Assembly (NCBI RefSeq): GCF_039596395.1
Contig: NZ_JBCNJT010000002.1
Span: forward strand, 248,001-312,000
From: Fluviicola sp.
Lineage (GTDB): Bacteria > Bacteroidota > Bacteroidia > Flavobacteriales_D > Crocinitomicaceae
Direction: 5' to 3'
Length of the DNA: 64,000 nt
Position numbers and translations under genes: made by a program. Shown here in pieces: positions 35,498-44,170 of this stretch. Position 1 is the first letter of the stretch. Each line of letters opens with the position of its first letter. The notes under the pieces are model-generated. The model made no database searches and was not told where the DNA came from. It was given only the letters and a program-made list of their open reading frames with translations.

Positions 35498-36250
35498 ATG
35501 TTAAAGATCACAAATTTACACGCGTCGATTGACGGGAAAGAAATCCTGAAAGGGTTGAACTTAGAAGTAAAAGCAGGTGAAGTTCACGCAATCATGGGGC
35601 CGAACGGTGCCGGAAAAAGTACTTTGGCGAGTGTTTTGGCAGGACGCGAAGAATATGAAATCACAGCAGGTTCTGTAGATTTTGACGGAACTGATTTGCT
35701 GGAAATGGCAACGGAAGACCGCGCCAGAGAAGGTTTGTTCTTAGCATTTCAATATCCGGTTGAGATACCTGGGGTTTCCAATGTAAATTTCCTGCGCACG
35801 GCTTTGAATGAAATCCGTGAATACCGTGGAGAAAGCACCATTTCGGCAAAAGATTTCATGGCTCTGGTAAAGGAAAAGTCAGCTATCGTTGAATTGGATG
35901 CAAAACTGGCTTCCCGTTCCGTAAACGAAGGATTTTCCGGAGGAGAGAAGAAACGCAACGAGATCTTCCAAATGGCGATGCTTGACCCGAAATTGGCGAT
36001 CCTCGATGAAACGGATTCCGGATTGGATATCGATGCACTTCGTATCGTTGCCAACGGTGTCAATAAATTGAAATCAGATAAGAACGCAACAATCGTAATC
36101 ACGCATTACCAACGTTTGCTGGATTATATCGTTCCGGATTTCGTGCACGTTCTTTACAACGGACAGATTGTAAAATCAGGACCGAAAGAATTGGCTCTTG
36201 AACTGGAAGAAAAAGGATACGACTGGATTAAAGCAGAATTTGCTCATTAA
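35498..36250 (+). CDS. sufC: Fe-S cluster assembly ATPase SufC
   Basis: ABC-type ATPase of 250 residues that drives the SufBD scaffold. Walker A is GPNGAGKST, the signature is SGGEKKRNE, Walker B reads LAILDETDSGLD, and the H-loop is ITHY; SGGEKKR and the D-E-T-D-S-G-L-D loop are diagnostic for SufC. The ATG at MLKITN is preferred; a TTG 12 bp upstream would fall inside the hairpin. It lies 8 bp before sufD. Confidence 0.96.
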   Translation: MLKITNLHASIDGKEILKGLNLEVKAGEVHAIMGPNGAGKSTLASVLAGREEYEITAGSVDFDGTDLLEMATEDRAREGLFLAFQYPVEIPGVSNVNFLRTALNEIREYRGESTISAKDFMALVKEKSAIVELDAKLASRSVNEGFSGGEKKRNEIFQMAMLDPKLAILDETDSGLDIDALRIVANGVNKLKSDKNATIVITHYQRLLDYIVPDFVHVLYNGQIVKSGPKELALELEEKGYDWIKAEFAH

Positions 36251-36258
36251 TTTAAATC

Positions 36259-37533
36259 ATGCAGATGCAAACCATTGAAAAAGAATCGGCAGCAAGTGTG
36301 AATTGGCAATTAAAAGGAGCTTTTCCCTTAAACCCGGAACTGCGCCGGAAAGCGCTTGAAGTCCTGGAAAACACCCCTTTTCCAACGACCAAAACGGAAG
36401 CATGGAAATATACCCGTGTTGCCAGAATTAAAAACAGCGAATTATCCATCCAGGAAAACCCGGTTTCTGTTTCAGGAAATTTCGGACTTTCAACAGAGAA
36501 CGTTCAATACGTTTTTGTGAACGGACATTTCTCAAGCGAACTTTCTTCCAACTCGTATCCGGAAGGCCTTAAAATTCTTCCGCTTTCTCAAATGGATGAA
36601 GCTGAAGTACGTGTTTTGGGTGGAAATGTCTTATTGGACGGAGAAGTTTTCTCTTCCATCAATACCGCTTATACAACGGACGGATTGTACGTCCACGTTT
36701 CTGCAAAAATGCAGATCGAACCGGTGATTGAGATCATCCAGATCAATACCAACTCCCATATCCTTTCCAATCTGAGACACGTATTCGTTGCGGAAGCATT
36801 TTCAGAAGTGAAGTTCATTCAGCGTTCCATTTCTGTAAACGGTTCGGATAATTTCACGAATGTGATTTCTGAAATCCACGTTGGAAAGAACGCAAAACTG
36901 ACGATCGATAAATTACAGGAAGAAAACGAATCGTGTTTCCAGGTTTCTACCGAATTGGTAAACCAACACCAGGATTCGAACTTCACCATTAATACGGTTA
37001 CTTTAAACGGTTTATTGGTACGTAATAACCTCACGATTAAGGTAGACGGCCAGAATTGCGAAACGCATCTGAACGGAGCTTACATCCTGAACGGAAACCA
37101 GCATGTGGATAATCACACAGTTGTAGATCATAAAGTGGCCAACTGCGAATCCAATGAATTGTATAAAGGTGTTATCGACGGAAAAGCAACTGCTGTTTTC
37201 AACGGAAAAGTATTCGTACGTAAAGATGCTCAAAAAATCAATGCGTTCCAGTCAAATGGTAACGTGTTATTGAGTGATGACGCCACGATCAACAGCAAAC
37301 CGGAATTGGAAATCTATGCTGATGACGTGAAATGTTCACACGGCTCTACAACCGGGCAATTGGACGAAGAAGCGGTTTTCTACCTGCGTGCACGAGGTTT
37401 GAGCGAAGCAAGCGCCAGACAATTGATGGTAGGTGCTTTCATCGAAGATGTGATCCAAAAAATTGAAAACGAAGCGGTTACTAGCCGCATCCATGAAATA
37501 TTGAAAGAACGGTTCAATTGGGTTATTGAATAA
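36259..37533 (+). CDS. sufD: Fe-S cluster assembly scaffold protein SufD
   Basis: Second scaffold subunit, paralogous to SufB, 424 residues. The C-terminal family region has CSHGSTTGQLDEEAVFYLRARG; the His of CSHG matches the histidine that with the SufB cysteine forms the nascent cluster site. The N-terminal PTTKTEAWKYTRV segment (the TEAWKYT box) is typical of SufD. The last gene of this half of the SUF system; a strong terminator follows, so sufS must be transcribed separately. Confidence 0.95.
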   Translation: MQMQTIEKESAASVNWQLKGAFPLNPELRRKALEVLENTPFPTTKTEAWKYTRVARIKNSELSIQENPVSVSGNFGLSTENVQYVFVNGHFSSELSSNSYPEGLKILPLSQMDEAEVRVLGGNVLLDGEVFSSINTAYTTDGLYVHVSAKMQIEPVIEIIQINTNSHILSNLRHVFVAEAFSEVKFIQRSISVNGSDNFTNVISEIHVGKNAKLTIDKLQEENESCFQVSTELVNQHQDSNFTINTVTLNGLLVRNNLTIKVDGQNCETHLNGAYILNGNQHVDNHTVVDHKVANCESNELYKGVIDGKATAVFNGKVFVRKDAQKINAFQSNGNVLLSDDATINSKPELEIYADDVKCSHGSTTGQLDEEAVFYLRARGLSEASARQLMVGAFIEDVIQKIENEAVTSRIHEILKERFNWVIE

Positions 37534-37561
37534 TAAACCGATTCTGTTCTTTCTGCAAAAC

Positions 37562-37590
37562 AAAAAATCCAGCCTTCAGCTGGATTTTTT
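37562..37590. terminator. Bidirectional terminator between sufD and a convergent gene
   Basis: Perfect 12-bp stem AAAAAATCCAGC/GCTGGATTTTTT with a 5-nt loop and T-runs on both strands. It ends both the sufABCD operon and the convergent operon of the collagen-like protein. Confidence 0.92.
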
Positions 37591-37610
37591 TATGATCTGA
37601 TATTCCGGAA

Positions 37611-37943
37611 CTATTCCGGTTTTTTGTTTGTTGAATTAGCCGGTTTTTCCGGAACAGGATTCGAAGATTGATTGCTTGCTCTTTCCGTAGCATTAATCAG
37701 ATGAACAGATGAACCAACAGGTGCATTTCCCGCTGTCTTTTCAGAAGATTGTTCAGCAGCATTCATTGCTCTTTCAATTGGCTGAGCGACAATCAAAGTT
37801 CCTCCTGCCGTATTTTCAGTTACGGGCAGTTGTTTTTGATTGGGGTCGGCAACAGCAGTTCTTTGATTGGAAACTTTCAGTTCCTGGGAGAAACCAACCA
37901 CTGAAAACAGGGCCATTCCTCCTAATAAAAAAATAGACTTCAT
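37611..37943 (-). CDS. Small secreted low-complexity protein
   Basis: Protein of 110 residues with a signal peptide (MKSIFLLGGMALFSVVGFSQ) and then a disordered-looking region rich in Asn, Pro, Ala and Glu, ending PEKPANSTNKKPE. No domain is recognised. It is the last of three genes in an operon with the collagen-like protein and a T9SS type B protein (13-bp gap to the former). The composition differs from the two helical small proteins near adhesins 3 and 4, so homology with them is not claimed. A possible role is a stalk, linker or chaperone for the collagen-like protein. Confidence 0.6.
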   Translation of the reverse strand: MKSIFLLGGMALFSVVGFSQELKVSNQRTAVADPNQKQLPVTENTAGGTLIVAQPIERAMNAAEQSSEKTAGNAPVGSSVHLINATERASNQSSNPVPEKPANSTNKKPE

Positions 37944-37956
37944 ATTGCTTTCCAAA

Positions 37957-39195
37957 TTAATTAAACACCACGATTGTCATTTCTCCTGCATTTGAATTTA
38001 CAGCAGCATTTCCTCCCATTTGTGCAGTTCCGGAACCAGCATATTTCAATCCGTACAATCCGAAAGTATAACTGCCTGTTGTAGGTACCGTATACATCGT
38101 GCTTAACGGCAAAATTCCTCCTCCGGTAGTTGTATGTCCGCTGGTATTATCCCAATACATCTGAGAATAAGCCCCGGTAGGTAAAAATCCCCCGTTGACA
38201 AAAATACATGCTCTTACATCTGCCCATTGCCCTACGGTAAGTGAAGTAATATTACCTCCGACAACAGCATGGATCATTACTTTTTGTCCTGCAGTCAAAC
38301 TAATTGTTTGTGAACATCCGGGAATTAATGTCAAGGTTGCCGGATTTGTTATATACCCGGTAGAAGACACATAATAAGTAGCAACTACTCCTGATGGACC
38401 TTGAGGACCTGTTGCACCGGTTGCACCCGTAGCTCCTGTTGGTCCTGCCGGACCCGCTGGACCTTGAGGACCTGTAGCACCAATCGGACCTTGTGGTCCT
38501 GCCGGACCTGTTGCTCCCGGTGCTCCGTCAACACCATTTGTTCCTGCCGGACCCGCTGGACCTTGAGGACCCGTTGCTCCAATTGGACCTTGTGGACCTG
38601 CCGGACCTGTTGCTCCCGGTGCTCCATCAACACCATTTGTTCCTGCCGGGCCTTGAGGACCTGTCGCTCCAATCGGACCTTGTGGGCCTGCAGGACCTGT
38701 TGCTCCTGGTGCTCCGTCAATACCGTTTGTTCCCGCAGGGCCTTGTGGGCCTGCCGGTCCTGCTGCGCCAGCTGGTCCTGCCGGACCAGTTAAACCGATC
38801 GGGCCTTGTGGACCCGCTGCACCGGTAGCTCCCGCCGGACCAGCCGGGCCTGTTGCTCCGGTTGCACCTGTAGGACCCGCAGGTCCTGCCGGACCTTGTG
38901 GCCCTACTCCACCGGCACTGCATAAACTTGTCCAGGACGCAGCAGTGCTTTCATAAAAGAAAAAGCAATTCACATCAATATCATAAACAAGCAATCCTTC
39001 CGTAGGAGCAGCAATGGCATTCCGTTGAACGGTTGTCATTCTTGGCACCAATACTCCCTGACTGGTGGATTGCATTTCCAAAATAGCATTTGCATTCGGT
39101 GTAGTTGTTCCGATTCCTACATTGTTTTGAGCATAAACCGCCCCCACTCCGAAGACGAATGCTATAGCCGCAATAAAGTTCTGTTTTTGTAGCAT
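37957..39195 (-). CDS. Secreted protein with a long collagen-like Gly-X-Y domain
   Basis: Protein of 412 residues: signal peptide (cleaved near AQ, residue 23), an N-terminal region of the type often found on Bacteroidota tail-fibre-like surface proteins ([17 protein letters not shown], residues 25-75), an unbroken run of 57 Gly-X-Y triplets at about 98-268, and a C-terminal beta-rich domain of about 140 residues. The triplets are rich in GPQ, GPA and GAT and are expected to form a triple helix, so the protein is probably a trimeric stalk with a globular tip. No T9SS sorting domain is visible, so the secretion route is unclear. It lies between a T9SS type B gene and a small secreted protein gene. 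Confidence 0.82.
   Translation of the reverse strand: MLQKQNFIAAIAFVFGVGAVYAQNNVGIGTTTPNANAILEMQSTSQGVLVPRMTTVQRNAIAAPTEGLLVYDIDVNCFFFYESTAASWTSLCSAGGVGPQGPAGPAGPTGATGATGPAGPAGATGAAGPQGPIGLTGPAGPAGAAGPAGPQGPAGTNGIDGAPGATGPAGPQGPIGATGPQGPAGTNGVDGAPGATGPAGPQGPIGATGPQGPAGPAGTNGVDGAPGATGPAGPQGPIGATGPQGPAGPAGPTGATGATGATGPQGPSGVVATYYVSSTGYITNPATLTLIPGCSQTISLTAGQKVMIHAVVGGNITSLTVGQWADVRACIFVNGGFLPTGAYSQMYWDNTSGHTTTGGGILPLSTMYTVPTTGSYTFGLYGLKYAGSGTAQMGGNAAVNSNAGEMTIVVFN
38392..38904 (-). repeat. Collagen-like repeat tract
   Basis: A 9-bp Gly-X-Y period runs for 57 triplets. Inside it, a 30-33-residue super-repeat (GTN[27 protein letters not shown]) occurs three times, giving DNA copies 90-99 bp long. 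Confidence 0.88.
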
Positions 39196-39207
39196 AGTAA
39201 TTTTTGA

Positions 39208-40992
39208 TTAGTTTCTGACAACTGTTACGTTGCCTTGATAATTGTATTCTTTTGTAGCAGATGAAGCCTTTAATTTATAGAAGTAAACTCCTTCATCCAC
39301 CGGTTTTCCATCACTTTTTCCATCCCAGATTACGTTAGGATCACTTGATTGGAAAACCATATTCCCCCATCGGTTGACGATGACAAGGTCATAAGATTTA
39401 ATTCCTGCTGTTTTAATTAAGAAAAAGTCATTCGTTCCGTCACCGTTCGGTGTAATGATATTCGGAACGGTAATATCCTGGAAGATTTCGATGACCTGCG
39501 TCAGGCTAGCCATACACCCGTTTGCCGCAGTTACCTGCAAAACTACGCTGTAAGCATCGCCATTGTCTTCGTAATTGTGCGACGGATTTTGAGTCGTCGA
39601 ACCCTGTCCGTCCCCGAAATTCCAGTTCCAGGCAGTAATTGACCCGGTACTTTCATCTGTAAACGCATAGCTTGTTCCTTCTTCCGTGTAGCTGAATTGT
39701 GCAGCGGGTGAAGGTTTAATCGTTGGTGTACACGTTCCGGGCTGTGAGCTGCATCCGTTCGCTCCCATATCTACCACTGTGATCTCGCCGCTTCCGGTGG
39801 TCCAGTCAACCAATACACTCGAAGTTCCTTGTCCGGAGGTAATTGTACCGTTTGAAGGAAAAGTCCATTGGAAATTTCCGGATCCTCCGTTTACGGAAAA
39901 TACGTTATTGAAGGAATTCTCACAAACTGCCGGACAATTCAAATCAGGAGGACCAGGTCTTGTTGTCGACAAAATATAAGGAAACCCTGGATTCGTAAAA
40001 TTCCAACCGGTTCTTGTGCGGGTAGTAAATCCGCCGTTGATAGCCGACGTATTGGCACTCATATCGTTCCAATCCGAGCTTGCGGTTCTCCAATGTGCCA
40101 TACCTGTCCAGTCACCGTCAGTTGCGATCACATAAAACAAGCGGACATCCGTAGGAGCATTTCCGATCAACCGTTCAATAGAATGGTAATAAGCCGGGTT
40201 CAATGCACACATGCTTCCGTCATTCTCGTTCCGGTCAAATGCATCCGTGTTGGCATCGTAATTATTGAAACGAACCGTATATTCCGATCCGATATTTGTT
40301 TGTGGGGTCAATTCCACAGGTCGAAAACGCAGGGTTCCGTCACTTGAACCGGTCGGGAAAATATATGTATTTGCGAAATTTGTAATCCGCGAAAGTGTTC
40401 CCGGTTCCAAACTGCTCACAAAACCTTCAGCCCCGAAGGTATTGGAATATGTAACTGCCGCAACAGCTGGATTCAATACAAAAAAAGAATTGGTTTGAGT
40501 TTCCAGTTCCCGGTCATTCAACTGAAGGGTTCCTGAAACACCCGTGGAGGCGTTCACACCCTGCAATGTTTTCTTGCGGTTGGCCCCAACTCCGGCACCG
40601 GTAAGTACCAGGTTATTAAAAACGGTTGAAACTCCGTTTGTAGAAGTAATCAATTGTTGGGTATTCCCGAACAAAGTAACGGTTGAAGTTCCGAAATTGA
40701 ACGTTCCGTTGTTCACCCAATCCTGTTCAACCAGGTAAAACCCATTTCCGCTTGCGGTGGAGTTATTTCCGATTTGAAAGTTTCCGGGATTCGGGAAAGT
40801 CGAATTCTTGGTAATTGTAACGGTACCCTGATTCGTAAAATTGGTTGTTTGTGCGAGTTCTGCACCTCCGTTTACCTGCACTATCGCCCCGGAAGAGACG
40901 GAAAGCAAAGCACCGTTTGAGAAGAGGATCTGTCCGAAAGAAGAGAGCGGCAGAAATATCCCTCCCAGCAACGCACGAGTTAGTAGTTTCAT
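39208..40992 (-). CDS. T9SS type B surface protein with PKD domain
   Basis: Protein of 594 residues with a signal peptide (MKLLTRALLGGIFLPLSSFGQ), about 300 residues of strand-rich sequence with no named fold, an Ig/PKD-like region (about 440-520) reading WNWNFGDGQGSTTQNPSHNY, and a type B C-terminal domain with VPNIITPNGDGTND and NRWGNMVFQ. It is the first gene of an operon with the collagen-like protein (12-bp gap). A -7 box TATATTTG lies about 22 bp before the ATG. The upstream in-frame ATG would lie at the promoter and is rejected. Confidence 0.84.
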   Translation of the reverse strand: MKLLTRALLGGIFLPLSSFGQILFSNGALLSVSSGAIVQVNGGAELAQTTNFTNQGTVTITKNSTFPNPGNFQIGNNSTASGNGFYLVEQDWVNNGTFNFGTSTVTLFGNTQQLITSTNGVSTVFNNLVLTGAGVGANRKKTLQGVNASTGVSGTLQLNDRELETQTNSFFVLNPAVAAVTYSNTFGAEGFVSSLEPGTLSRITNFANTYIFPTGSSDGTLRFRPVELTPQTNIGSEYTVRFNNYDANTDAFDRNENDGSMCALNPAYYHSIERLIGNAPTDVRLFYVIATDGDWTGMAHWRTASSDWNDMSANTSAINGGFTTRTRTGWNFTNPGFPYILSTTRPGPPDLNCPAVCENSFNNVFSVNGGSGNFQWTFPSNGTITSGQGTSSVLVDWTTGSGEITVVDMGANGCSSQPGTCTPTIKPSPAAQFSYTEEGTSYAFTDESTGSITAWNWNFGDGQGSTTQNPSHNYEDNGDAYSVVLQVTAANGCMASLTQVIEIFQDITVPNIITPNGDGTNDFFLIKTAGIKSYDLVIVNRWGNMVFQSSDPNVIWDGKSDGKPVDEGVYFYKLKASSATKEYNYQGNVTVVRN

Positions 40993-41014
40993 GTAGTGTA
41001 CAATTAATGTGCAA

Positions 41015-41022
41015 CAAATATA
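41015..41022 (-). promoter_or_regulatory. -7 box of the T9SS / collagen-like operon
   Basis: TATATTTG on the minus strand matches TAnnTTTG exactly and leaves a leader of about 18-20 nt. Confidence 0.5.
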
Positions 41023-41301
41023 ATTAACGCTATTCAAAACCAGACGTATAACTATGAAAATTAGTTGCTTATCGTGCTGATTTTATTAGAATTAGGTGAA
41101 AATGAGCGTTAATTTGTGAAATAAAATTTCTTCTGTTTTCAGATTTTAATTTTAAAGTTAAATAATCAGGTTTTTGACTCACTTAAATAACCTCCGCAAA
41201 AGTGCAGATTCTGAAAATGCGCGTTCTCACACTTTGCTTTCACACAATCATCCAAATAGCATCGCCGATAATTATCAGGAACAATCAGCCATTATTTAAG
41301 C

Positions 41302-41309
41302 TAACTTTG
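41302..41309 (+). promoter_or_regulatory. -7 box of tlyA giving a near-leaderless mRNA
   Basis: TAACTTTG fits TAnnTTTG; the tlyA ATG begins 4 bp after its last base, so transcription would start at or next to the start codon. Confidence 0.5.
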
Positions 41310-41313
41310 CAGC

Positions 41314-42045
41314 ATGGAAGAGCGCTTGGATAAATTATTGGTCGACCGCGGATTGGTAACCTCCCGGACACGCGGTGAAGAACTGATCAAGAACGGCGAT
41401 GTATTGGTCAATGGAATTTCCGTGGAAAAACCCGGAAAGAAAATTGCTATCGATGCCAAAATCCTGTTGTTAAACGAAGAATTGACCTGGGTTTCCAGGG
41501 GTGCGTTGAAATTACTGAAAGCGCTGGAACATTTCCAAATCTCTGCAAGCTGCCATACTTTCATCGACCTGGGAGCTTCTACCGGAGGTTTTACGGAAGT
41601 ATTGTTGAGCAAAGGTGCCAAACATGTTTTTTGCGTAGATGTAGGCCACGGGCAATTGCACGAACGCATTCGCAGCAATCCTTCTGTCACGAATATTGAA
41701 AAAACGCATATCCGTGAATTAACAACATCGCATATTCCGGAACCTGTTGATGGGATTGTGATAGATGTTTCGTTCATTTCCCTGGAAAAAGTCCTTCCGT
41801 TTACCGGTTCTTTCGTAAAGGAAGGTGGAATACTTGTTGCCTTAATTAAGCCCCAGTTCGAACTGGAAAAACGTTTTCTGAATAAGCATGGCGTAGTGAA
41901 AAGCGCGTCCGTTTACCCGGATATTCTGAAACGCATCGAAAAGTCAGCGGCGGATTCTCATTTTGAAGTGAAAGGGATTATTGATTCACCAATCATCGGA
42001 GGAGATGGGAACAAGGAATTCCTGATGTACGCTGTAAAGAAATAG
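41314..42045 (+). CDS. tlyA: TlyA family rRNA 2'-O-methyltransferase
   Basis: Protein of 243 residues: an N-terminal S4 RNA-binding domain (MEERLDKLLVDRGLVTSRTR, 1-60) and a C-terminal FtsJ-type SAM-dependent methyltransferase (about 75-243) with the cofactor motif DLGASTGGFTEVLL and the DVSFISLE strand. TlyA of mycobacteria methylates cytidine ribose in 16S and 23S rRNA and affects capreomycin sensitivity. Old annotation as a hemolysin is not supported by these domains. It stands alone between two oppositely oriented groups. Confidence 0.88.
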   Translation: MEERLDKLLVDRGLVTSRTRGEELIKNGDVLVNGISVEKPGKKIAIDAKILLLNEELTWVSRGALKLLKALEHFQISASCHTFIDLGASTGGFTEVLLSKGAKHVFCVDVGHGQLHERIRSNPSVTNIEKTHIRELTTSHIPEPVDGIVIDVSFISLEKVLPFTGSFVKEGGILVALIKPQFELEKRFLNKHGVVKSASVYPDILKRIEKSAADSHFEVKGIIDSPIIGGDGNKEFLMYAVKK

Positions 42046-42110
42046 TTCCCGCTGATTGCGCAGATTTCTTTTTGCATATTCTTTTAAGGGTTAAGTTTTT
42101 CCATGGGAAT

Positions 42111-42136
42111 AAAAAAATCCCCCGAAAATTCAGGGG
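42111..42136 (-). terminator. Rho-independent terminator of the sigma operon / candidate small RNA
   Basis: On the minus strand the stem CCCCTGA/TTCGGGG (one G-T pair) is followed by GA and seven T residues. On the plus strand it lacks a T-run, so it is specific for leftward transcripts. Confidence 0.85.
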
Positions 42137-42247
42137 ACTTATTCAAGCCAGTTCTACCTTGCCTCGACTATTTCGTTATCGTTTGAGCTGTAGTAATTTT
42201 TCAAACTCCTTTGGAGAAGTTGACAACGAAATAAATATCTTTCTACC
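42111..42247 (-). ncRNA. Candidate ECF-sigma-dependent small RNA downstream of the sigma operon
   Basis: A transcript from the CAACC-N14-GCATC promoter would be about 135 nt and end in the stem CCCCTGA/TTCGGGG followed by seven U. A long-range stem TATTTCGTT/AACGAAATA closes the 5' half. There is no ATG in the predicted transcript, so it is unlikely to be a message. It could instead be only the 3' UTR of the anti-sigma gene, whose stop is a few bases upstream of the promoter; a specific promoter placed exactly after the stop favours an independent or processed RNA. Confidence 0.45.
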
Positions 42248-42252
42248 CCTTA

Positions 42253-42276
42253 GATGCACTATCTTTTAAAAGGTTG
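42253..42276 (-). promoter_or_regulatory. ECF sigma-type promoter, copy 2 (directly after the anti-sigma gene)
   Basis: CAACC at 42272-42276 and GCATC at 42253-42257 on the minus strand, spacer 14 bp, with the context TTTCCAACCTTTTAAAA shared with copy 1. It begins 5 bp after the stop codon of the barrel-fused anti-sigma gene and points at no gene. Confidence 0.65.
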
Positions 42277-42280
42277 GAAA

Positions 42281-43648
42281 TTAAAATGAATATTTTATCT
42301 GGAGCTTCACACCCTGGATGTCATTAAACACCGTATTCTCGCTTTTCAGCCTGGAAACAAACTGGTATTGAATGCCTAATCCCAAAGCTGTTTTGTTTCT
42401 GAACGGCGTAAAATGGTAATCTACGCCGGCGGTTGCCCCGATTTGTAATTTCTTCGAATTGTACACATTCGTAATAGCTGTTCTGCTTTCCTCGTACCCA
42501 TTCAATAAACGGTTTACAGCAATTCCTCCGGAAATTGTTACTCCTTTGAAAGAATAACCTACGGAAGAAATCAAATGAACGGTATTCAGTTTTTGGTTTG
42601 AATTCGTATAGCGCCCGTTTACATAACTTCCGTTGGACTGTGCATACTGACTGAAACCTACGTCCTGAGTCAATCTCCATTTACCTAAGTATGTGTGGTA
42701 CTGGAAATCTCCCGCAATTCCCATAGAAGGAAGCGAACTGGAAAACGCGCTTCTATCTTTCTCATTAATAAAGGAGAACTGTCCGCCGACCAATACACTA
42801 AACTTCGGTCTGAAAGGTGCCTGGGATGGCAGGAAGTCAAAATCACTCACTGTTCCCGGTACGCTGAATTCAGAAACTCCTTTTGGAGCTAATTGATCCA
42901 AAGAAGCCAAATCTGTTGCTGTTGTCTCTTCAGAAGTTGTATTGGAAGTATTTTCAGCAGAACGGTTTCCAGCAGAATTTTGGTTCGCGATCAATTCGTT
43001 ATTTCGAGTTTCTTGCTCGTTATTAACCGGGTTCACCCGATTCGCATTCGAAACCAGCAATTTGTTCGCCGTGTTTGTATTACGAGGAGTATTATTCAAC
43101 GCATTATTAACGCGAACTTCATTTGCTCCGTCAACAGCAACCGTTTTATCCGTTCCGTTAGCAGAAGCAATCGGAAGATTCGCACCGGTATTTTCCGGTC
43201 CGGAAGTATGCTCAACTGCTAAATAAGCAGTCCCGGAATGATGGATATCTGAACCTGTAAAGCGGTCAGCATAAAATGCCAGGAATGTGAACAATACGGA
43301 AGCTGCCGCCATTTTCACCCATGGAATGCGGGTTGTAACCGGATAATTCAGCGTATTGTTCAATCGGGTCCAAACACGTTCACGGGAAAGTTCTTCTTCC
43401 AATCGCGACCAGCCGTCTCCGGAACTGTTCGGCGACCAGTTTTCGTAAGCATCTGTCAATGCCTTGTCTGCAGAACTTCCGTTTGCTTCCAGGGTTTCAT
43501 CCAAACGGTCCCAAACAGCAGAAACAGCCAAATCAGCCTCCAGATTTTCCCAGACATCCGCAGACGGTTCACCCGCCTCCCATTGCCCGAAGGATTTTTG
43601 CAGAGATTTGAACTCCCGGTTTGTATGTGATCCCTTGTCTAAAGACAT
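42281..43648 (-). CDS. Dual-membrane-spanning anti-sigma factor (inner-membrane helix fused to an outer-membrane barrel)
   Basis: Protein of 455 residues. The first 105 are soluble, acidic and carry two imperfect copies of a Trp-containing helix (DVWENLEADLAVSAVWDRL and DGWSRLEEELSRERVWTRL); this is the probable sigma-binding part. A single transmembrane helix follows at about 110-128. Residues 165-240 form an Asn/Thr-rich linker of the kind that crosses the periplasm. The C-terminal 185 residues are alternating beta strands ending in KIQIKYSF-type terminal Phe, an outer-membrane beta-barrel. Dual-membrane-spanning anti-sigma (Dma) proteins with this design have been described in Bacteroides, where they pair with ECF sigma factors and affect vesicle release. 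It starts 3 bp after the sigma gene. Confidence 0.75.
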   Translation of the reverse strand: MSLDKGSHTNREFKSLQKSFGQWEAGEPSADVWENLEADLAVSAVWDRLDETLEANGSSADKALTDAYENWSPNSSGDGWSRLEEELSRERVWTRLNNTLNYPVTTRIPWVKMAAASVLFTFLAFYADRFTGSDIHHSGTAYLAVEHTSGPENTGANLPIASANGTDKTVAVDGANEVRVNNALNNTPRNTNTANKLLVSNANRVNPVNNEQETRNNELIANQNSAGNRSAENTSNTTSEETTATDLASLDQLAPKGVSEFSVPGTVSDFDFLPSQAPFRPKFSVLVGGQFSFINEKDRSAFSSSLPSMGIAGDFQYHTYLGKWRLTQDVGFSQYAQSNGSYVNGRYTNSNQKLNTVHLISSVGYSFKGVTISGGIAVNRLLNGYEESRTAITNVYNSKKLQIGATAGVDYHFTPFRNKTALGLGIQYQFVSRLKSENTVFNDIQGVKLQIKYSF

Positions 43649-43651
43649 GTT

Positions 43652-44170
43652 TTATGAAACCAATTTTTGTTTGAGCACGGAGCGTGCATAATTCAATTGT
43701 GACTTGGAAGTTCCCACGGAAATTTCCAGTTCTTCCGCGATTTCAGAATGCGACCATCCTTCCAGCGCGTATAATTTGAGCACCAATCCCGCTTTTGTTG
43801 GCAGCAGGTTGATCTCTTCCAGTACTTTGGCAAATGGGATTCCTGTTTCCAGATCCGCTTCTTCCTGGTCCACAAAAGGAACATCTCCCAATTGTGCGAA
43901 ATTCTTTCTTTTACGCAGTGTTTGAAGGCAGCAATTCACGGTAACTCTTCGCAGCCAGCCTTCGAACGACCCTGTAAATGTATATGAACCAATGTTTTTA
44001 TAAATGTGCATGTACGCGTCGTGCAGCATATCTTCCGCATCCTGCGTATCCGAACCGTACAATTTACAAACCTTGAACAGGTCTTTCGAGAAAAGACGAT
44101 ACAACCGTTCCTGTGCAGATCGTTCCCAATTTGCGCAGCCTTCGATGATATCTTTGTATTCTGCAGACAT
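43652..44170 (-). CDS. ECF-type RNA polymerase sigma factor
   Basis: Protein of 172 residues with sigma-70 region 2 at about 15-85 (LYRLFSKDLFKVCKLYGSD, DAEDMLHDAYMHIYKNI) and region 4 at about 105-168 (LYALEGWSHSEIAEELEISVGTSKSQLNYARSVLK), the two-domain form of ECF sigma factors. The ATG overlaps the stop of the upstream lipoprotein gene by one base (TAATG). The downstream gene is the probable anti-sigma factor. A CAACC-N14-GTATC motif upstream of the operon suggests autoregulation. Confidence 0.92.
   Translation of the reverse strand: MSAEYKDIIEGCANWERSAQERLYRLFSKDLFKVCKLYGSDTQDAEDMLHDAYMHIYKNIGSYTFTGSFEGWLRRVTVNCCLQTLRKRKNFAQLGDVPFVDQEEADLETGIPFAKVLEEINLLPTKAGLVLKLYALEGWSHSEIAEELEISVGTSKSQLNYARSVLKQKLVS

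Larger units (their letters stand above)
40993..41313. other. Divergent promoter spacer before tlyA
   Basis: Gene-free, AT-rich spacer of 321 bp. It holds the minus-strand promoter of the T9SS/collagen operon at the left end and the tlyA promoter at the right end. Nothing else structured was seen in the centre. Confidence 0.5.

Noticed and set aside
38401-38828. Plus-strand ORFs rich in Cys and Thr/Leu in the collagen-like gene
   Set aside because: Antisense shadows of a Gly-X-Y repeat; composition follows from the GC-biased repeat.
41314-42045. Hemolysin function for the TlyA homologue
   Set aside because: The S4 and FtsJ methyltransferase domains indicate an rRNA methyltransferase; hemolysin is a historic label.
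42072-42269. 65-codon plus-strand ORF overlapping the candidate small RNA
   Set aside because: No ribosome-binding region, no recognisable protein features, and it runs over the terminator hairpin and the ECF promoter; both elements explain the sequence better.
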